From CALZFJ01 sp964459845 (GTDB taxonomy: Bacteria > Bacteroidota > Bacteroidia > Bacteroidales > Muribaculaceae): DNA of 53,696 nucleotides. The stretch lies in assembly GCA_964459845.1 (NCBI GenBank), contig CAYWOC010000012.1, forward strand, positions 1-53,696, written 5' to 3'. Positions 6,810 to 17,300 of the stretch are shown in pieces (position 1 is the stretch's first letter; every line of letters begins with the position of its first letter). A model generated the notes under the pieces. That model saw only the letters and a program-made list of their open reading frames with translations. It ran no database searches and had not been told where the DNA came from. The translations under genes and the position numbers were made by a program.

Positions 6810-9803
6810 TCAATTTTTAAGTGATTGATACACGGTAGAGAACAATTTCGGGCGTATGTTCAGTTTATTGAATGCTGAGTTTTCACGAGTAGGATACACA
6901 CGGTTGCACAGGAATATGAATACAAGACCGTTGTCAGGATCCACCCAGAACACCGTACCAGTGAAACCAAGGTGTCCGAATGTTGCTGCTGTCGCCTCGC
7001 TGCATGTTGGTGAATTGTCATCGTTCTTCTTGTCGGGCTTGTCAAAGCCGAGACCTCTGCGCGAATTTGGACTTTTCTCCTTGCAGAACAAATCCACAGT
7101 ACTCTGTTTCAAATAGCGATCACCACCATACACTCCTCCATTAAGCCACATTTGGCACAACTTTGCCAAATCGTTGGCATTGGAGAACAGTCCCGCATTG
7201 CCCTGTACTCCGCCCGAGAATGCTGCGGTCTCGTCATGCACATATCCGCGCACTACTTGACGGCGAAGGAATGAATCGTACTCCGTAGGTGCAATCTGCG
7301 ACTTAGGATAGCGCGACAATGGGCGATACATTGTGTGGTAAGCGCCGAGTGGAGCAAAGAAATTCTTGTCCATGAATTCATTGTGCGCCTGCTTAGTCAC
7401 ATTCTCCTCGATGTTCATAAGGAGGCAGAAATTCAAGCAGCTATACAGATAATCCTTGCTTGGGCGAAGTTCTATGTTATAGATACGGTTCATAATGGTG
7501 TCATAAGTAGCCCGGTTGCCATATATGCCGTCACATATAGCTATCGGGAACTTCTCGCTTCGTGCCGAAGAAGTGACATCTGTGCGTAGGCTCGCATTCT
7601 TGTTTCCATAATAATTAGTTGCCACTTTTATCGAATAAGTAGCGTCTTTGCGGTTATGGAACAAGTCACCACGATATGATTTTGGGTCAAGCATTGCATC
7701 ATACATATTCAATGATGCAGGAATACCTGTCTCATGGAAGAGTAGCTGGCGCAATGTCAGGTCTTTCTTGTTTCCGTTGCGTAGCTGCGGTATGTATTCG
7801 CTCGCCTTTTCGTCGATTTTAATAAGTCCACGGTCATAGGCTTTCATGATTCCGGGCAGCGTGCCGGTAGCCTTCGATACAGATGCGAGGTCATACATTG
7901 TGTTCACCGTTACAGGTGCGTTGGTTTTGGTGTCGGTCACACCATAGCTGCGGTTGCACACCACTTTGCCATTGCGAGCCACAAGCACTTGACATCCGGG
8001 AAATGCCTTGGTCGTCACGCCTATGTTGCACAACGAGTCGATTTTAGTCAGCATCGTGCTGCTTAGCCCCACTTCTTCAGGCACAGTGTATCCGAGTCGT
8101 GTTGCTGCATATTTCACTCCGGCACCTTGTTTTGCCACCCCCTTTACCGACACCGGCATCACACCGTTTGCGGCATTTCCGCCGTAGATTGTCTGTGCGG
8201 TATAGTCTTGTGCAAGTGTGCAGTTTTGGTAGCCAAGCACCACTGCGCGCGAGTGTTTTGCTATATACTCATAATTCTTCAAATCAAATGCCTTGGCAAA
8301 AATAACCGAAACCACATCTTTCAGATTTGTCACCATCGACGACATCACTGCTCGGTATGCCTCTTTGTCGTCGAGAGCGGCAACTATCACCACGTCATAG
8401 TCTTTCAGCTTCTCAATAAGCGGAGCCACAGGTTCGCTGGCACGGTAGCTGTAGCGGTCGGTCTTTGAATACATTGCACAGCGGTTTTGGAACATATTGT
8501 CAGTTCCAGCATTGTCGCTGAGTGTCACCACTGCGATTTTGGTGCGTTCCAGTCTTGTGAGCGGAAGTATCTTCTTCCCATTCTTCAGCACTGTGATTGC
8601 ACCAGCCCACAAGCGGCGTGCCACCTTGGCAGCCTCTGGCGAATTAATTTCCTTTACCACATTATCCACATCCACGCGCTGCGGGCGGTTAAGTCCGAGT
8701 GCATATTTGTATCTTAGCATCTTGGCGCATCGTTCATTGATTACGCTTTCAGGTATCAATCCACTCTTAACCGCTTCTTTTATGGCAATTATATCTTTGG
8801 GCAAATTGGTAGGAGACAACAGCACATCATCGCCGGCACGAAGTGCCTGCAAGCTGTTTGATTCGCCTGGCATGTCTGCGCCATGCATTCCTAAAGCGTC
8901 AGTGAATGTAAGTCCGTTAAATCCAAGCTGCTTATGCAGAAGTTCTGTCACATGTTTTTCCGACAGTGATGATGCCATCTTGCGGTCATCTATAGCCGGC
9001 ACATACAAGTGTCCCACCATAATGCCCGAAAGACCGGCATCTATGTAGCTACGGAAAGGAACGAGTTCACACATTTTCAGCTCCGACATGTTCTTTGTCA
9101 CAGTCGGCAGTGTCTTGTGCGAATCTTGCGACGGATTTCCATGACCCGGGAAATGCTTTGCCACCGAAAGCACTCCATTGTCCTCCATTCCTTTAGCGAA
9201 TGCGATACCTCGACGAGCCACGAGTTCTGGCGATTCGCCAAATGAGCGTGCGCCTATTGCGGGGTTGTCGGGATTGTCGCTCACATCAAGCACCGGAGCG
9301 AAATTCACATGGATGCCTATCAAGCGGCATTCGCGGGCAAGTTCGCGGCCATATTCATACAGCAAGCGGTCGTCGCCTATCGCCCCAAGTATCATATTCT
9401 TCGGGAACTGTGGAGCATCCGTCAGTCGCATCGATAGCCCCCACTCGGCATCAGCGGTTATCATCAATGGGATTTTTGCGTATGACTGGGCAAAATTGTT
9501 CAACTTTGCCTGTGTCTGAATGTTGCCAGTGGAGAACAGCAGCCCTCCGATTTTATACTCCTGTACATTTTTTTTGATTTTAGCCATATTGGCTGCATCG
9601 TCGCTCGTGGCAGCCTGCACTACCATCAGTTGCCCGATTTTCTCTTCGAGCGTCATTTTCGCCATTGTAGTATCTACCCATGTGTCCATATCGCTCTTGT
9701 TCACGCGATTGAAGAACTTAGGCTCCTGCGTGCTTGCCACCACAGCGGTTGCAGCCAAAGCAAACAAGGCTAATACAATGGTTAATTTCTTGAAATTGTT
9801 CAT
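6810..9803 (-). CDS. GH3 beta-N-acetylhexosaminidase fused to a beta-lactamase-type serine hydrolase
   Basis: The 997-residue exported protein has a signal peptide at residues 1-24. The first half (about 40-375) is a GH3 NagZ-like domain with KHFPGHG (216-222), the Asp/His pair D227 and H229 used as general acid in this subfamily, and the nucleophile D302 in TDALGM. A GH3 C-terminal-like region follows to about 560. The second half (about 575-990) is a class C beta-lactamase/esterase fold with the SxxK motif at S641-K644, a YSCLN element in the Tyr-motif position and HLGFTGT as the third motif. Both halves keep their catalytic residues. The expected role is cutting N-acetylhexosamine linkages, perhaps of peptidoglycan, plus hydrolysis of an ester or peptide. 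It follows the 5'-nucleotidase gene by 49 nt on the same strand. Confidence 0.9.
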   Translation of the reverse strand: MNNFKKLTIVLALFALAATAVVASTQEPKFFNRVNKSDMDTWVDTTMAKMTLEEKIGQLMVVQAATSDDAANMAKIKKNVQEYKIGGLLFSTGNIQTQAKLNNFAQSYAKIPLMITADAEWGLSMRLTDAPQFPKNMILGAIGDDRLLYEYGRELARECRLIGIHVNFAPVLDVSDNPDNPAIGARSFGESPELVARRGIAFAKGMEDNGVLSVAKHFPGHGNPSQDSHKTLPTVTKNMSELKMCELVPFRSYIDAGLSGIMVGHLYVPAIDDRKMASSLSEKHVTELLHKQLGFNGLTFTDALGMHGADMPGESNSLQALRAGDDVLLSPTNLPKDIIAIKEAVKSGLIPESVINERCAKMLRYKYALGLNRPQRVDVDNVVKEINSPEAAKVARRLWAGAITVLKNGKKILPLTRLERTKIAVVTLSDNAGTDNMFQNRCAMYSKTDRYSYRASEPVAPLIEKLKDYDVVIVAALDDKEAYRAVMSSMVTNLKDVVSVIFAKAFDLKNYEYIAKHSRAVVLGYQNCTLAQDYTAQTIYGGNAANGVMPVSVKGVAKQGAGVKYAATRLGYTVPEEVGLSSTMLTKIDSLCNIGVTTKAFPGCQVLVARNGKVVCNRSYGVTDTKTNAPVTVNTMYDLASVSKATGTLPGIMKAYDRGLIKIDEKASEYIPQLRNGNKKDLTLRQLLFHETGIPASLNMYDAMLDPKSYRGDLFHNRKDATYSIKVATNYYGNKNASLRTDVTSSARSEKFPIAICDGIYGNRATYDTIMNRIYNIELRPSKDYLYSCLNFCLLMNIEENVTKQAHNEFMDKNFFAPLGAYHTMYRPLSRYPKSQIAPTEYDSFLRRQVVRGYVHDETAAFSGGVQGNAGLFSNANDLAKLCQMWLNGGVYGGDRYLKQSTVDLFCKEKSPNSRRGLGFDKPDKKNDDNSPTCSEATAATFGHLGFTGTVFWVDPDNGLVFIFLCNRVYPTRENSAFNKLNIRPKLFSTVYQSLKN

Positions 9804-9852
9804 TGTTTTGTTAAATAGATGTTTATGTTAATCATTTTGTGTATTTTCTCTT

Positions 9853-11400
9853 TTATTTGCCGTTATCCACCTGCTTCATTCGAGTTTCTTTTGACGGATT
9901 GACTTTTTGTCCTTTCGAAGCCGATTTCTTCAGATAATCGAGCATCCTGTCTCCGAAATTTTCATTGTCTTCATATAAGCGTGGGCAAGTGGTCATCGAC
10001 ACCATATAGTCTCCGCCGTTGGCAAGATAGTCGATTGTGGCTATATTGTATGTGGCATTGGCATCCACATCCTTGCCGCCTATTGTTGCTTTCACAATCT
10101 TGCGCGTGCCTTCCAATTTTGCGTAGGACACTCTTGCTTGATTGCTTATCGGGTCGCCGCCGCGTCCCGCCATCACTGTGAATGCGTCGAGCAGTTGCTT
10201 ACCTGTCATCTTTATCACCACTATCTTGTTCTCAAATGGGAACATCGAGCGGATAAGCCCTTCCGAGACATTGCCTTTTGGCATCGACTGGCGGATGCCT
10301 CCACCGTTCATAATTGCCATATCTATTTTCAATCCCGACAATTCTTTTGCCATATCGTATGCCGCATCTCCCACGAAGTTATGCATTTCAGATGAACGTT
10401 TGTCCATTGCGCGCACGCTGCTGGTGAGCGGAGCGTTCATAAGAGAGTCCACTTTCTCGCGGAATGGGGCAAGATATGCTTTAAGCGCAGGATAGTCGGC
10501 ACGGCTGTCATATCGTTTATCCACAGGCATCAGCTTGTATTCTTCTATTTGCATCTTGTCGAGGTCGAGCGTTATATATCCCACATTCTTGCCTTGTGCG
10601 CCAGTCTGCGTCACATATATCTCTCTGCCGTCGGCATTTTTCACCTTATAAGGCACCGACTTCTGATTTGCCGGGTTTATCACCGTGTGTGAGTGTCCGC
10701 CTATCACAAGGTCGATATATCGGCTGGCAGCCACGATTTTGTTGTCAGAGGGATTGTCGGCAGCTCCGCCTGAATACCCTACATGCGACAGCATCACCAC
10801 AAAATCCACATTCTCCACTTTCTTGAGGTATTCCGCTGTCAAGTCGGCTATCTCTGCCGCATTCTTATAAACCACGCCCACACTCTTGTCGTCGGCTATC
10901 ATTCCCTTTGGCAACAAGTTGATTCCCATGATGCCGATTCTGCGTCCGGCATACTCTTTTATCATATATGGAGTGAACAATCCGTTTAGCGGAGTCTTGC
11001 GCAGGTCATAGTTTGCCGATAGGCGTGCGGTCTTCATGTTCTTATAAAACTTTGCGAGCTGCACCATACCGTTGTCAAACTCATGATTGCCCATAATGTA
11101 TGCATCATAGCGCAGACTGTCGAGCATCGCACACTCCACTTCTCCCTTGAACAGAGTGAAGTACAGAGTGCCTTGCACGGCATCTCCAGCATCAAGAAGA
11201 AGCACATTTTTCTCGGCACCGCGCACACTGTCGATAAGCACCTTACGGCGCAAAATTCCGCCTTTGTTATCGGCTGCTGGATCTATTTGGCTGTGCGTGT
11301 CGTTTGTCGTCAGAAACACAAGCCGCTCTGCAAAGGCATCGGTGGCAATCATTCCGAATGTCATTGCCAATGCCGCAAAAATCCCATATTTCCTCTTCAT
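9853..11400 (-). CDS. 5'-nucleotidase / UshA-family metallophosphohydrolase
   Basis: The 515-residue protein has a signal peptide ending near residue 24 (DAFA). The metallophosphoesterase domain follows at once: NDTH (D34, H36), GDAVQGT, GNHEFD, a later MLSHVGY and GGHSHT. The C-terminal 5'-nucleotidase domain (about 310-500) has NGGGIRQ and FPFENKIV, which bind the nucleoside. Both domains are in one chain, as in UshA/CpdB enzymes, so it should dephosphorylate extracytoplasmic nucleotides or split UDP-sugars. The substrate cannot be told from sequence. It is the first gene of a probable two-gene unit with the GH3/serine hydrolase fusion. Confidence 0.88.
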   Translation of the reverse strand: MKRKYGIFAALAMTFGMIATDAFAERLVFLTTNDTHSQIDPAADNKGGILRRKVLIDSVRGAEKNVLLLDAGDAVQGTLYFTLFKGEVECAMLDSLRYDAYIMGNHEFDNGMVQLAKFYKNMKTARLSANYDLRKTPLNGLFTPYMIKEYAGRRIGIMGINLLPKGMIADDKSVGVVYKNAAEIADLTAEYLKKVENVDFVVMLSHVGYSGGAADNPSDNKIVAASRYIDLVIGGHSHTVINPANQKSVPYKVKNADGREIYVTQTGAQGKNVGYITLDLDKMQIEEYKLMPVDKRYDSRADYPALKAYLAPFREKVDSLMNAPLTSSVRAMDKRSSEMHNFVGDAAYDMAKELSGLKIDMAIMNGGGIRQSMPKGNVSEGLIRSMFPFENKIVVIKMTGKQLLDAFTVMAGRGGDPISNQARVSYAKLEGTRKIVKATIGGKDVDANATYNIATIDYLANGGDYMVSMTTCPRLYEDNENFGDRMLDYLKKSASKGQKVNPSKETRMKQVDNGK

Positions 11401-11876
11401 ATCTTATTGTATTGTTTTCTCATAAAAATCATCCACGAAATTAGCAAAATAAGATGAAACAGCCAACTAATACCCGAAAAATCGCTTAAAATACTTGACT
11501 TTAGCACAAAACGCACATTGCGACTTATTCGTTTTTTGCGGTTAATCGCGAATATTAATGTCCGAGTTGAATTTATGCCTACATTTCAGCCTCGTTACCT
11601 CTTGTTCTTAATCCATTTACATTGGTCATTATTTCTGTTTTTATAGGCAAAAGAGGAATATTCTGACTGCCCGGTTGAAATCGTTTTGTGTTCTCGCAGT
11701 TTTTAGATACATTTGTATTCTAATCCACACAACCATCTTGATAGCTCCTTACCGGCTATGCAACAGCTCTATTTTCTTTCGAGCAGGTCAAACCGCCAAA
11801 AGAAAAAGCTGCCTCATAGCACTGCCGCTATCATTATTTTTGTTCAATAAAAATAATCGCATATATCACAATATTT
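11401..11876. other. 476-nt divergent intergenic region between nucleotidase and efflux operon
   Basis: This stretch separates two divergent transcription units and carries no gene I can support. On the minus strand TTATTTTG at 11445-11452 is a one-mismatch -7 box for the nucleotidase. On the plus strand a full promoter lies at 11685-11715, and a second -7-like TATTTTTG lies at 11835-11842, close to the TolC-family gene. No regulator gene or clear operator palindrome was seen. Confidence 0.6.
11685..11715 (+). promoter_or_regulatory. Promoter of the RND efflux operon
   Basis: TTTG at 11685-11688, a 19-nt spacer and TACATTTG at 11708-11715 match the Bacteroidota consensus in both boxes and in spacing. 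Transcription would start near 11722, leaving an untranslated leader of about 155 nt before the ATG at 11877. Confidence 0.65.
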
Positions 11877-13283
11877 ATGAGAAATATCAGATTCAGACCT
11901 CTGTTGGCTATGGCTTTGGGAATAGTCGCTGTGGGAGCTTCGGCACAAACCGATGCCGCCGCACATACTGCCGACACACTGCGCCTCTCAGCCGACGACT
12001 GCGTGAAGATTGCCCTCAGCACTAACCCGACTATTAGGGTTGCCGACATGGAAATCTCTCGCATTGAATATTCCAAAAAGATTACTATCGGGCAACTTCT
12101 GCCATCTGTGTCTTTCACTGGAGCCTACAGCCGCGCACTGGCTTTGCAGACTATGTATATGGATGCCGGCGACGGAAATGTGATGGCAATAAAGATGGGA
12201 CGCGACAATTCTTATCAGACCGGCTTCTCAGCTTCTGTGCCGCTCATCGCACCTCAACTTTGGAAAAGCCTTAAGCTCAACGACAACCAGATTGAACAAA
12301 ATATCGAATCGGCAAGGTCGTCACGACTGAAAATGGTGAATCAGGTGAAAAATGCATATTATGCGCTTATGCTCGCCCTCGACTCTCACCAAGTGCTGAT
12401 TAAGAACTATGAGACCGCTAAGTTTAATGCCGACATTTACGCAAAAAAATTCAAGAACGGGACAGCCTCGGAATACGATGTGCTGCGGTCGAGCGTGCAG
12501 GTAAAGAATATGGAGCCCTCGATTATCGAGGCTGAAAACACAATACGCCGAGCGCAGTTGCAGCTCCTTGTGCTTATGGGTGTGGATGCCACTATGCCGG
12601 TGAAGCCGACTGAAAGTCTGGCTTCCTATAAGCAACAGATGTATGACCGCACTCTCTCAATCGACACTAATCCGCAAAACAACACCGACCTGCGCCAGCT
12701 CGACCTTCAGACCGATTACCTGAAGAAGTCACTCGATGTGCAGAAGATGGCATGGTATCCCACACTGTCGGCTTCAGTTAATTACATGTGGAATTCAATG
12801 TCAAATGGGTCTCCGTTCAAGGATTTCCGCTGGACTTCTTCCTCAACTGCCGCACTGTCGCTATCGGTGCCTCTGTTTCAAGGTGGACAAAGGTACTACA
12901 AGCAGCGTCAGGCGGAAATCGCCTACAAGGAAATGACTTGGCAGCGCGACAATCTTGTGCGCTCGCTCAATATGCAAGTGCACACCCAGATGGACAATAT
13001 CCAGAAAACCATAAAACAGATTTCGGCAAATGAGGCTGGAGTGGAGCAAGCCACCAAAGCCAACAAGATTATGGAAAAGAGCTTCCAGATTGGAGCAGCA
13101 TCTTATCTCGACCTGCGAGACTCGGAAGATGCTCTCATGGAATCTGAATTGAGCTATTATCAAGCCATCTACAATTATCTGGTGGCTGAAAGCGACTTGC
13201 AGCTTCTGCTCGGCAGTGCCAATGTGGGGGAATATCCTCAAAATTCCACTTACTCCGAAAAGCAGAAAAATCTACAGAAATAA
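11877..13283 (+). CDS. TolC-family outer membrane efflux channel
   Basis: The 468-residue protein has a signal peptide (cleavage near VGASA, residue 22-23). It shows the two-fold repeated outer membrane efflux protein pattern: long alpha-helical, Gln/Asn/Lys-rich stretches at about 130-240 and 340-440, each followed by beta-strand segments (SVSFTGAYS and SASVNYMW). It would form the trimeric exit duct of a tripartite pump. It is the first of four plus-strand genes; the adaptor starts 35 nt later. A strong promoter lies 160 nt upstream and a second -7-like box 35 nt upstream. Confidence 0.93.
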   Translation: MRNIRFRPLLAMALGIVAVGASAQTDAAAHTADTLRLSADDCVKIALSTNPTIRVADMEISRIEYSKKITIGQLLPSVSFTGAYSRALALQTMYMDAGDGNVMAIKMGRDNSYQTGFSASVPLIAPQLWKSLKLNDNQIEQNIESARSSRLKMVNQVKNAYYALMLALDSHQVLIKNYETAKFNADIYAKKFKNGTASEYDVLRSSVQVKNMEPSIIEAENTIRRAQLQLLVLMGVDATMPVKPTESLASYKQQMYDRTLSIDTNPQNNTDLRQLDLQTDYLKKSLDVQKMAWYPTLSASVNYMWNSMSNGSPFKDFRWTSSSTAALSLSVPLFQGGQRYYKQRQAEIAYKEMTWQRDNLVRSLNMQVHTQMDNIQKTIKQISANEAGVEQATKANKIMEKSFQIGAASYLDLRDSEDALMESELSYYQAIYNYLVAESDLQLLLGSANVGEYPQNSTYSEKQKNLQK

Positions 13284-13318
13284 TATCATCTCTTAATCAT
13301 AAAAAACTATACATTAGT

Positions 13319-14338
13319 ATGAATTATATAAACCGTATCTTCAGCCTTGCCATAGCCTCGGCTATGCTGTTCTCTTGTTCAAGCAAAAAAGAGGAAAAGG
13401 CTGAACAGAAAGAAGAGTTGCCTCTGGTGACGATTGAAAAAGTTTCAGCTCAAGATGTGCCTCAAAACGCAAGCTACACGGCTACTGTGGAGGCATTCAA
13501 GACCAACAACATCACCACATCCACCATGAACCGAATCAAGTCAATTCTTGTGGATGTGGGCAGACGTGTCCATGCCGGGCAGACGGTGGTAATCCTCGAC
13601 GACGTGAATATCGAGCAGCAGAAAATTCGTCTCGCCAACCAAAAACGTGAATACGACCGAGCTGTGGAGCTGCTTAAAATCGGTGGCGGAACTCAGCAAC
13701 AAGTCGATAACCTGAAGTCGGAATACGATGCCGCAATGCGCGCCTACCGTAATATGAAAGAGAATACTGCGCTCATAAGCCCCATTTCTGGCGTGGTCAC
13801 TGCACGCAACTTCGACAACGGCGACATGACTGGCAGCCAGCCTATACTCACAATAGAGCAGCAAAATCCTGTGAAAGTTATCGTGAACGTGTCAGAACAA
13901 GACTTCACGAAAATCAAGCAGGGCATGAAAGTTCAGGTGAAGCTCGACGTGTATGGCGACGAAGTTTTCAATGGCTCTGTATATCTCATTCATCCCACAG
14001 TGGATGCCAATACCCGCACTTTCCAAGTGGAGGTCACTGTGCCTAACGCACAAAACCGCATCCACTCCGGCATGTTTGCGCGTGTCGATATGAACTTCGG
14101 CTCTAAGCGCAACGTGGTTGTGCCAGACCGTGCCGTAGTGAAGCAGTCGGGTTCTGGCAACAAATATGTGTATGTGTATAAGGACGGTAAAGTTTCCTAT
14201 AATAAGGTGGAACTTGGTCAGCGCATCGGCGACCACTATGAATTACTTTCCGGTGTCCCCGACAATTCTGATGTGGTTGTTACCGGACAGACTCGCCTTG
14301 CCGACGGAGCTGCGGTGAAAGTGCAAAATAGCAAATAA
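13319..14338 (+). CDS. RND efflux periplasmic adaptor (membrane fusion lipoprotein)
   Basis: The 339-residue protein has a lipoprotein signal with the acylated cysteine at residue 20 (LFSC), followed by a Lys/Glu-rich linker. Next come a barrel-sandwich/lipoyl half (about 40-80, with VDVGRRVHAGQ), a short helical hairpin (about 95-140), the second lipoyl half (ISPISGVVTARNFDNGD), a beta-barrel (170-250) and a membrane-proximal domain. It links the inner-membrane pump to the TolC-type channel. It lies 35 nt after the channel gene and 53 nt before the permease gene. Confidence 0.95.
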   Translation: MNYINRIFSLAIASAMLFSCSSKKEEKAEQKEELPLVTIEKVSAQDVPQNASYTATVEAFKTNNITTSTMNRIKSILVDVGRRVHAGQTVVILDDVNIEQQKIRLANQKREYDRAVELLKIGGGTQQQVDNLKSEYDAAMRAYRNMKENTALISPISGVVTARNFDNGDMTGSQPILTIEQQNPVKVIVNVSEQDFTKIKQGMKVQVKLDVYGDEVFNGSVYLIHPTVDANTRTFQVEVTVPNAQNRIHSGMFARVDMNFGSKRNVVVPDRAVVKQSGSGNKYVYVYKDGKVSYNKVELGQRIGDHYELLSGVPDNSDVVVTGQTRLADGAAVKVQNSK

Positions 14339-14391
14339 CGGTTCCTAAGCAAAAAATCATCTTATTACTAAATCATAAATTATCATAATAT

Positions 14392-17300
14392 ATGAGTCTA
14401 TACGCAAGTGCAGTAAAACGCCCGGTGATGACCATGCTATGCTTCATTGCTGTAGCCATACTCGGTCTATTCTCTTTGCAGAAACTGCCTATCGACCTAT
14501 ATCCCGACATCGACACAAACACGATTATGGTGTTCACGAGCTATCAAGGCGCAAGCGCACAGGATATCGAGCAGAATGTGACACGTCCGCTCGAAAACAC
14601 GCTCAACTCGGTGCAGCACTTGAAACACATCACCTCCAAGAGCCGTGAGAACACTTCGGTGATTACTCTCGAATTTGAATACGGCTATGACATCGACGTG
14701 CTTACCAACGACGTGCGCGACAAGCTCGACATGGTGAGCAGCGCGCTGCCCGACAATGCCGAAAATCCTATAATCTTCAAGTTCAGCACCGATATGATTC
14801 CTATCGTGCTGCTCTCGGTTCAAGCCGAAGAAAGTATGCCGGGACTTTACAAAATACTTGACGACGGTGTTGCCAATCCTTTGGCGCGCATCGACGGTGT
14901 GGGGTCTGTATCAATATCTGGCGCACCGAAACGCGAGATTCACATTTATGTGGACCCTATCCGTCTTGAAGCGTATAATCTATCTATCGAGACTATATCC
15001 TCAATCGTGGCAGCCGAGAATCGCAACATTCCTGGCGGCTCGTTCGATATAGGTTCCGACACCTATTCGCTGCGTGTGCAGGGTGAGTTTGTTGATGCCA
15101 AGCAGATGGCCGACATCGTGGTCGGCTCAGTTGGCGGCAAGAATGTCTATCTGCATGATGTGGCGCGCATCGACGATTCTCTGGAGGAGCGCGCGCAGCA
15201 GTCCTACAACAACGGTCAAAAGGGTGCCATGATTGTCGTGCAGAAGCAGTCGGGAGCTAATTCTGTTGCCATTTCTAATGCAATTATGGAAAAGCTGCCG
15301 TCTATTCAGAAGAATCTGCCCACCGATGTGAAACTTGGTGTGATTGTTGATACCTCCGACAACATCAAGAACACAATATCATCCCTCGTTGAGACGGTGC
15401 TTTATGCCTTGCTGTTTGTAGTGATTGTGGTGCTGGCTTTCCTTGGACGTTGGCGTGCCACTATGATTATCGTCATCACCATTCCATTGTCGCTTATAGC
15501 GTCGTTCATTTATCTGTATGCCACAGGCAACACTCTAAACATTGTGTCGCTATCGGCTCTGTCAATATCTATCGGTATGGTGGTGGACGATGCCATTGTG
15601 GTGCTTGAAAATGTCACTACACACATCGAGCGTGGAGCCGACCCTAAACAGGCTGCCGTGCATGGTACAAACGAGGTGGCTATTTCGGTTATCGCGTCCA
15701 CGCTGACGCTTATAGCCGTGTTCTTCCCTTTGACTCTCGTCAGCGGCATGTCGGGTGTGCTGTTCCGCCAGCTCGGTTGGATGGTCTGCATCATGATGAT
15801 TATCTCCACCACCTGCGCTTTGTCTTTGACTCCTATGCTGTGCAGCCAGTGGTTGCGCCTCAACCCTAAGCAGGGTAAGCTCTACAAGATAATTTTCACT
15901 CCTGTCGAGAAATGTCTCAACGCTCTCGACAACGGATATGCCCGCTTGCTGAACACTGTTGTACGCCACAAGACTTCTACGATACTCATCTGTATGGCCG
16001 TATTTGCCGGCTCCATGTTCATCGCTTCGTTCATTGGCTCGGAGTTCTTCCCTACTGCCGACGACGGTCGCCTCGGTGTAAAGCTCGAATTGCCTATAGG
16101 AACTCGCGTCGAAATTGCCGAATCTTCGGCACATAAGCTGTATGAGCAGTGGCGCAAGGAGTATCCTGAAATAAAGGTTCTGAACTACACCGTCGGACAG
16201 GCAAGCTCCGACAACACTTTTGCTTCTATGCAGGACAACGGTCCTCACATCATATCGATGAACATACGCTTGTCCGACCCCGGTGAACGTGAACGCAAAA
16301 TCACCGAAATAGCCGCTCTCATGCGTGAAGACTTGAAGAAATTCCCTGAATTTAAGAAAGCGCAGGTGAATGTGGGCGGAAACCGTGGAGGAAGCATGAG
16401 CGGACAATCTACCGTGGATTACGAAATCTACGGCTACGACTTCACGCTGACCGACTCTGTGGCTCAACAGGTGAAACGCATCCTCGAAAACACCAAGGGT
16501 GCTGCCGACGTGATCATTTCACGCGCCGATTACCAACCAGAATATCAAGTCGATTTCGACCGCGAGAAGCTGGCCATCTATGGGCTGAACCTCACCACTG
16601 CCGCCAATTATCTGCGTAACCGCATAAACGGCAGCACTTCGAGCTACTTCCGCGAAGACGGCGAGGAATATGACATAAAGGTGATGTATGCTCCCGAATT
16701 CCGCACTTCCATTGCCGACATTGAGAATATCCTCATTTATAACACTCAGGGCAAGGGGGTGAGAGTGAAAGATGTGGGTAAAGTAGTCGAACGGTTCACG
16801 CCTCCTACCATCGAGCGCAAGGACCGTGAGCGCATCATCACAGTGTCGGCCATTGTGCAGGGCCGTCCTATGAGCGAGATTGTTGCCGATGTGCAACCAG
16901 AGCTCGACAAGCTCGACCTACCCGTGGGACTTTCAATCAACCTGTCTGGTTCCTATGAAGACCAGCAGGACTCGTTCAGCGACCTTGGTACTCTTGCCGT
17001 GCTTATCATCATACTTGTGTATATAGTGATGGCTGCTCAATTCGAGTCGCTCACATATCCTGCCATCATCATGACATCACTGCTGTTTGCCTTCTCGGGT
17101 ATTGTGTTGATTCTATGGATTACCGGCACCAACCTCAACATCATGTCGATGATTGGCTCTATTATGCTTATCGGTATTGTTGTGAAAAATGGTATCGTGC
17201 TTATCGACTACATCACGCTCAATCGTGAGCGCGGCATGAGCATACGCTCATCGGTGGTTTTAGGCGGCAAATCACGTCTGCGTCCCGTGGTTATGACTTC

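Noticed and set aside
11675..12025. 116-codon plus-strand frame overlapping the start of the TolC-family gene
   Set aside because: It covers the promoter and leader and then runs out of frame into the TolC gene; the signal peptide and family match belong to the 11877 frame.
15562..16467. 301-codon minus-strand frame inside the RND permease gene
   Set aside because: It is antisense to a certain gene, His/Arg-rich in the manner of shadow frames, with no family resemblance or promoter.
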